Shown here one piece after another: positions 59,871-64,000 of a stretch of DNA of 64,000 nucleotides (its first letter is position 1; the number at the start of each line of letters is the position of its first letter). This DNA is from Globodera rostochiensis (Eukaryota > Nematoda > Chromadorea > Rhabditida > Heteroderidae). The DNA is taken from NCBI GenBank assembly GCA_018350325.1, contig JAEVLN010000013.1:1426001-1490000 (forward strand). Direction: 5' to 3'. Under the pieces are notes generated by a model, which was given only the letters and a program-made list of their open reading frames with translations, was not told the origin of the DNA and ran no database searches. The position numbers and the translations under genes were made by a program.

Positions 59871-60936
59871 ATGTGGAGGCAGGCTAATCTGCGCCGTCTG
59901 AGCAGGTCCAAAGCGAAACCGGTGGGAAACATTTCCTAATCGCTAATATCACATTAAAAAGCCGGTTCGATGAGACAAAACTAGGGTTGTTTGGTACCGG
60001 GACTTTTGGGAAAAACCGGGACCGGGACCAAGATTTTCAACGGGACCGGTACCGGGACTTTGCAAGGGAAATTTTTTTGTGTTCAATGGTAAAACAAGAA
60101 TTTTTTTTGTTATTCAAAAATATCTTCCTCATTGTCTTTAACTTCAATTTTATCATTATTTGGGATTCTGCCTTTTAGGTGGTGGGGGTCGGCGGTGCCG
60201 ATAGGCGCCGCCGAGAAAAATTTTTGAAATTTTGACTCAATGAAGCAAAAATTCAGGAAGATGTGATGAATTTATTTCAAAAATTCTTGTTTTAGCTCGC
60301 AATTTAATTAAAAAATATTTGGAAATTATTTTTATCATTAGGGGAAGAAAATTATGTGAGTAGAGGAAAAAGGATAAATAAAAGTTTGTACTCAAGCGGA
60401 CTCGAACCCAACAAAATATTCGACTTGCCGGAAGACAAACCACTAAGACAGCAAGTTCTTAATGAGTTCCTTGTAGAAAAAGATTGAATTGTCGCCGATG
60501 ATACCATCATTAGGGGTGTAAATTTAGTCCCGGTCCCGGCGGGACCAAAAAACCGGGACTTCAAAACTCACCTTAAACGGAACAAATTATGACAAAAGGT
60601 CGATTCAATTTAAACGAGACAAAGGATCGACAATTGAACAAAAGGCCGATTAATTACTTGGAAATGTTTTTGCGTTAATCAACCGACATTTTTCCATCTT
60701 TATCATGTTGTCCTAACTCATTTTTGCAGAGCTTGGTATCCCGAACTAAGGGGGCAAAATTATGCAAAAGTCATTTGGTCTACAATTGGGCTTCGCAGGC
60801 GATGTCTCAGGACGTCATTGATGCGTTGAAGCCAAAGCTGTCCACAATTGCAGTCAAAAACAAATTGGTCAGTCATGGCGCCATCTTTGTGAACGGAGTT
60901 CGGGTTCAAATTCCGGATCATTTTGACTTTGAATGA
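59871..60936 (+). CDS. Short two-exon frame, first unit of a tandem locus
   Basis: Exon 59871-59921 (MWRQANLRRLSRSKAKP) splices in phase 0 to 60730-60936 (SLVSRTKGAKLCK... ending PDHFDFE and stop), giving 85 residues. The N-terminus is Arg/Lys-rich and lacks acids, as in mitochondrial targeting sequences; that is weak inference. I do not recognise the protein. The second exon is repeated, broken, in the units at about 61.77 and 62.71 kb. The intron contains the element at 59982-60560. The donor CCG|GTGGGAAAC is the same as that of the exon at 61393-61470. Confidence 0.4.
59982..60560. mobile_element. Composite element, reversed relative to 43.1 kb
   Basis: The left end TAGGGTTGTTTGGTACCGGG matches the family. 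The interior repeats, in opposite orientation, the core of the element at 43117-44055: the hairpin at 60189-60214, the conserved block ATTCAGGAAGATGTGATGAA, and a minus-strand tRNA-like sequence (about 60376-60470, TTGGGTTCGAGTCC). The right end is CGGGACCAAAAAACCGGGAC without a clear terminus, so the element may be truncated. Confidence 0.7.
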
Positions 60937-61211
60937 TCAAAGAGGTGATCAGAATATGTGTATTGATCGTGATCTTCGGATAAGTCGAAAGAATGATCAG
61001 AGGTCTAATAAATCGTCTCTGATCTGTTCAAGGTCCGTGATCTTGATCCTTTGATCAACAATTGATCAGACCAAAACAAAGTCTGCGTTCTGATCATTTT
61101 CATATGATTTGATTAATCAAAAGATCAAAAAAAATCTTGAACTTGGACATCAACATTAGTCCGTTCTCTGTGTCAGGGCTTGTTTTTTGATCAGAATAGC
61201 CGGGTATCCGG

Positions 61212-61309
61212 TAGAGCTGTTCGAGACTTAAATTTACCGAGACTCGAGATCGAGACCCAAGAAACCTAGAAATTTCTCGGTTCGAGACCGAGACTCTCGA
61301 ACAGCTCTA
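61212..61309. mobile_element. 98-bp hAT-like MITE with CTCGAGA-repeat arms (unit 1)
   Basis: The element starts TAGAGCTGTTCGAGACTT and ends GACTCTCGAACAGCTCTA. Flanks GTATCCGG and GTATCAGG match at seven of eight bases, a slightly decayed target duplication. A copy within unit 3 lies at 63176-63273, so insertion preceded the unit duplication. Confidence 0.78.
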
Positions 61310-61392
61310 GTATCAGGACGGGCTTAAGACTGCGCGGGCACTTTGTTTACCATCAAAAATGCCATTTTTGCTGTAATTATTCTTTTTCACAG

Positions 61393-61470
61393 AATCCCCC
61401 GGCCGATGGCATTGAACGAAAAGCATCTGAATTGTTCGAAGCCCTCCTTGGCAAGACGGACATTAAAACG
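61393..61470 (+). CDS. Exon NPPADG..., unit 1
   Basis: A 78-nt phase-0 exon with a TTCACAG acceptor and ACG|GTGGGAAAC donor encodes 26 residues (NPPADGIERKASELFEALLG and six more). An identical exon is at 63357-63434. The unit 2 equivalent (62331 to about 62405) has frameshifts. It may splice to the SLVSR-type exon of the next unit or to the exon at 63681. Confidence 0.5.
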
Positions 61471-63356
61471 GTGGGAAACATTTTCCAATTGCTAATTTCA
61501 TTTTAAATTAAACAATAGTCCGATTTCGATATGCCAAAAGGCCGAGTCACAAAAAATGTACTGTTTTCAGCTCGCTGTACTTTTTTTGTACTGATTTTTC
61601 TGGGCTCAAAGGATTTATGCGCAAAATTCTTTATTTTCTCTTAACCAATCCGGATTTGCAGAAAAAATCTGGCTGGGATAAATTTGAAATCAAAGATGCG
61701 TTCTGATCATTTAAATCATCTGATCTGATCAGGATCAAACCAATTTGTTTGATCGATCTACTCATTGTTCCAGAGCTGGGATACGTACTGAAGGCAAAAT
61801 TTGCAAAGTTGGGCTACAATTTCGCAGGCGTTGGCTCAGCACGTCATTGATGCGTTGAAGCCAACGCTGTCCACGTGCAGTCAACGAGTTCGGTCATCCG
61901 ATCATTGTGAACGGAGTTCGGATCAAATTCCGGATCAATTGATGTTGAATGCTCAAGGCGAAAGAAATGTATTGATCGTGATCTTCGATAAGTCGAAGAA
62001 TGCGGTCTATCATTGTCTGATCAGTTCAAGGTCCGGAATCTTGATCCTTTGATCAACAGTGTTCAGACGTGACAAAGTTTGCTTTCTGATCAATTTTTGA
62101 ACTTGAATCAAGGATCATTCTTTGAACTTGGGCATTCATCATAGCCAATGCCGACGGGCTGTTGACTCAACTACCGGCTGAGTGATCGAGACCCAAAACC
62201 GAATTTCGTCGGTCGAGACCAGACCGAGCAATCTGTTCCCGGGCGGAGACTGCGGTCTGTATGTTACCTTAAAATGCCTTTTGCTGTAATTACCATTATA
62301 AATGCCTTTTTGCTGTGATTATATTCACAGAATCCCCGGCCGATGGCTTGAACGAAAAGCACGTGAATTCCGCGAGGCTCTCCTTGGCAAGGGACATTAA
62401 AACGTGGGAAACATTTTCCAATTGCTAATTCATTTTAAATTAAACAATAGTCCGATTTCGATATGCCAAAGGCCGAGTCACAAAAATGTACTGTTTTCGC
62501 GCTGTACTTTTTTTGTACTGATTTTTCTGGGCTCAAAGGATTTATGCGCAAATTCTTTATTTTTCTTAACCAATCCGGATTTGCAGAAAAAATTGCTGGT
62601 TGGGATAAATATGAAAAACAAGGCCTGCGTTCTGATCATTTAAAAAAATCATCTGATCTGATCAGGGTCATCAAAAGCAATTTGTTTGATCGATCTACTC
62701 ATTTTGCAGAGCTTGGTATCCCGAACTAAGGGGGCAAAATTATGCAAAAGTCATTGGTCTACAATTGGCTTCGCAGGCGATGTCTCAGGACGTCATTGAT
62801 GCGTTGAAGCCAACGCTGTCCACAATTGCAGTCAAAAACAGATTGGTTCAATCGGCCATCTTTGTGAACGGAGTTCGGGTTCAAATTCCGGATCATTTTG
62901 ACTTTGAATGATCAAAGAGGTGATCAGAATATGTGTATTGATCGTGATCTTCGGATAAGTCGAAAGAATGATCAGAGGTCTAATAAATCGTCTGATCTGT
63001 TCAAGGTCCGTGATCTTGATCCTTTGATCAACAAGTGATCAGACGAAACAAAGTCTGCGTTCTGATCATTTTCATTGATTTGATTAATCAAAGGATCAAA
63101 AAATTTTTTGAACTTGGACATCAACATTAGTCCATTCTCTGTATCAGGGCTTGTTTTTTGATCAGAATAGCCCGGTAGAGCTGTTCGAGACTTCAACTTA
63201 CCGAGACTCGAGATCGAGACCCAAGAAACCTAGAAATTTCTCGGTTCGAGACCGAGACTCTCGAACAGCTCTAGTATCAGGACGGGCTTAAGACTGCGCG
63301 GGCACTTTGTTTACCATCAAAAATGCCATTTTTGCTGTAATTATTCTTTTTCACAG

Positions 63357-64000
63357 AATCCCCCGGCCGATGGCATTGAACGAAAAGCATCTGAATTGTT
63401 CGAAGCCCTCCTTGGCAAGACGGACATTAAAACGGTGGGAAACATTTTCCAATTGCTAATTTCATTTTAAATTAAACAATAGTCCGATTTCGATATGCCA
63501 AAAGGCCGAGTCACAAAAAATGTACTGTTTTCAGCTCGCTGTACTTTTTTTGTACTGATTTTTCTGGGCTCAAAGGATTTATGCGCAAAATTCTTTATTT
63601 TCTCTTAACCAATCCGGATTTGCAGAAAAAATTGCTGGTTGGGATAGCAATTTGTTTGATCGATCTAATCTCTGTATCAGGATACACCAATAACGCCCAG
63701 TCCAGACGTGGCCATTGTACTGAAGCAACTTGACAAAGTGCTGGTGGCGCCTGACAAGTTGATGCTGCTGTTCCGGCGGCATAGCATGGACGAATTTTTG
63801 CGCGTGGTCACCGGACTGTTCGTGCAGTATCAGGCGAGTTTGATCGCGTGAAGATGGTCGATCATTTCTTGTACTCAGCGCTTCGACTGCCTCAAGCCGC
63901 GCAGCACAATAGCGCCTGTCGAACGTGTCAGCTTGGCGCCGGAGGCCGGTGCGACGCCTGCTGCCAACAGCGCGTGGCAACGCGTGCGCCTGCACGTCCC
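63357..64000 (+). CDS. Unidentified gene, partial at the right edge
   Basis: Three phase-0 exons are readable: 63357-63434, 63681-63833 and 63879 to the window end. They encode NPPADG..., then a helical-looking segment (VLKQLDKVLVAPDKLMLLF, FLRVVTGLFVQYQ), then RFDCLKPRSTIAPVERVSLA and beyond. The 45-nt intron after 63833 appears to use a GC donor (CAG|GCGAGT). Codon use resembles that of psr-1 and skn-1, so this looks like a genuine conserved gene. I cannot name it. Its 5' part may be the repeated units upstream. Confidence 0.6.

Larger units (their letters stand above)
60700..63655 (+). repeat. Tandem array of ~1-kb units, about three copies
   Basis: Units begin near 60700, 61770 and 62700. 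Each contains the SLVSR-type exon, GATCA-rich sequence, the small element with AGAGCTGTTCGAGA ends, the NPPADG exon and an intron with GATATGCCAAAAGGCCGAGT. Units 1 and 3 are nearly identical. Unit 2 is heavily diverged with many single-base losses. The SLVSR exon of units 2 and 3 is frameshifted by such losses. Confidence 0.88.

Noticed and set aside
1..64000. Retrotransposon or virus-derived polymerase genes
   Set aside because: I looked for reverse transcriptase, integrase or transposase motifs in the open frames and saw none. All recognised mobile elements are non-coding.

Overview
The window is AT-rich eukaryotic DNA with short introns, many homopolymer runs and dense repeats. It most likely comes from a plant-parasitic cyst nematode (Heteroderidae, the Globodera/Heterodera group). 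The evidence is a tandem pair of expansin-like genes with an N-terminal CBM2-type cellulose-binding module, two small secreted effector-like proteins, nematode-style SKN-1, BEC-1 and PSR-1 orthologues, and recurrent GC-AG introns. Gene models were built by hand from splice signals. Every model called complete closes in frame across all exons, but none has transcript support.

Layout. 1.3-5.6 kb (minus): a partial gene for a secreted or membrane protein, possibly FN3-like. 9.0-17.2 kb (minus): a 15-exon skn-1 (NRF/CNC factor, 1051 codons) including the ER-anchor form. 17.8-22.0 kb (minus): an 11-exon bec-1 (Beclin 1) directly upstream of skn-1; the pair are also neighbours in C. elegans. 22.0-30.8 kb: repeats with no convincing gene. 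30.9-33.8 kb (plus): a ten-exon four-TM claudin-like gene. 34.5-41.0 kb (minus): two CBM2-expansin copies, the first damaged by a deletion, separated by a roughly 1.9 kb 60-bp satellite; an inverted relic exon of a third copy lies at 41.9 kb. 42.3-47.0 kb (plus): two secreted proteins with a shared C-terminal motif. The second has tandemly amplified exons, a four-unit promoter repeat and a 30-unit intron-1 minisatellite. 51.9-54.0 kb (plus): a five-exon, 135-residue gene of unknown function. 55.4-58.9 kb (plus): an eleven-exon psr-1/JMJD6. 59.9-64.0 kb (plus): an unidentified locus with roughly 1 kb tandem units and a gene running off the right edge.

Most notable. (1) All units of the two tandem arrays at the second effector gene carry ATGCCA, the 'DOG box' linked to dorsal-gland effectors in Globodera. 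In the intron array the only diagnostic base change turns ATGCCAT into its own reverse complement. (2) Many repeats are non-autonomous elements with terminal inverted repeats and 8-bp target duplications (hAT-like). Their arms are simple repeats that differ between copies, while several share a core with a GC-rich hairpin and sometimes a tRNA-like sequence. (3) A separate tRNA-derived SINE family has four copies, three of them in skn-1/bec-1 introns.

skn-1 (stress and proteasome transcription), bec-1 (autophagy) and psr-1 (JmjC hydroxylase) are conserved cellular genes. The expansins and secreted proteins are the parasitism-related part of the window.
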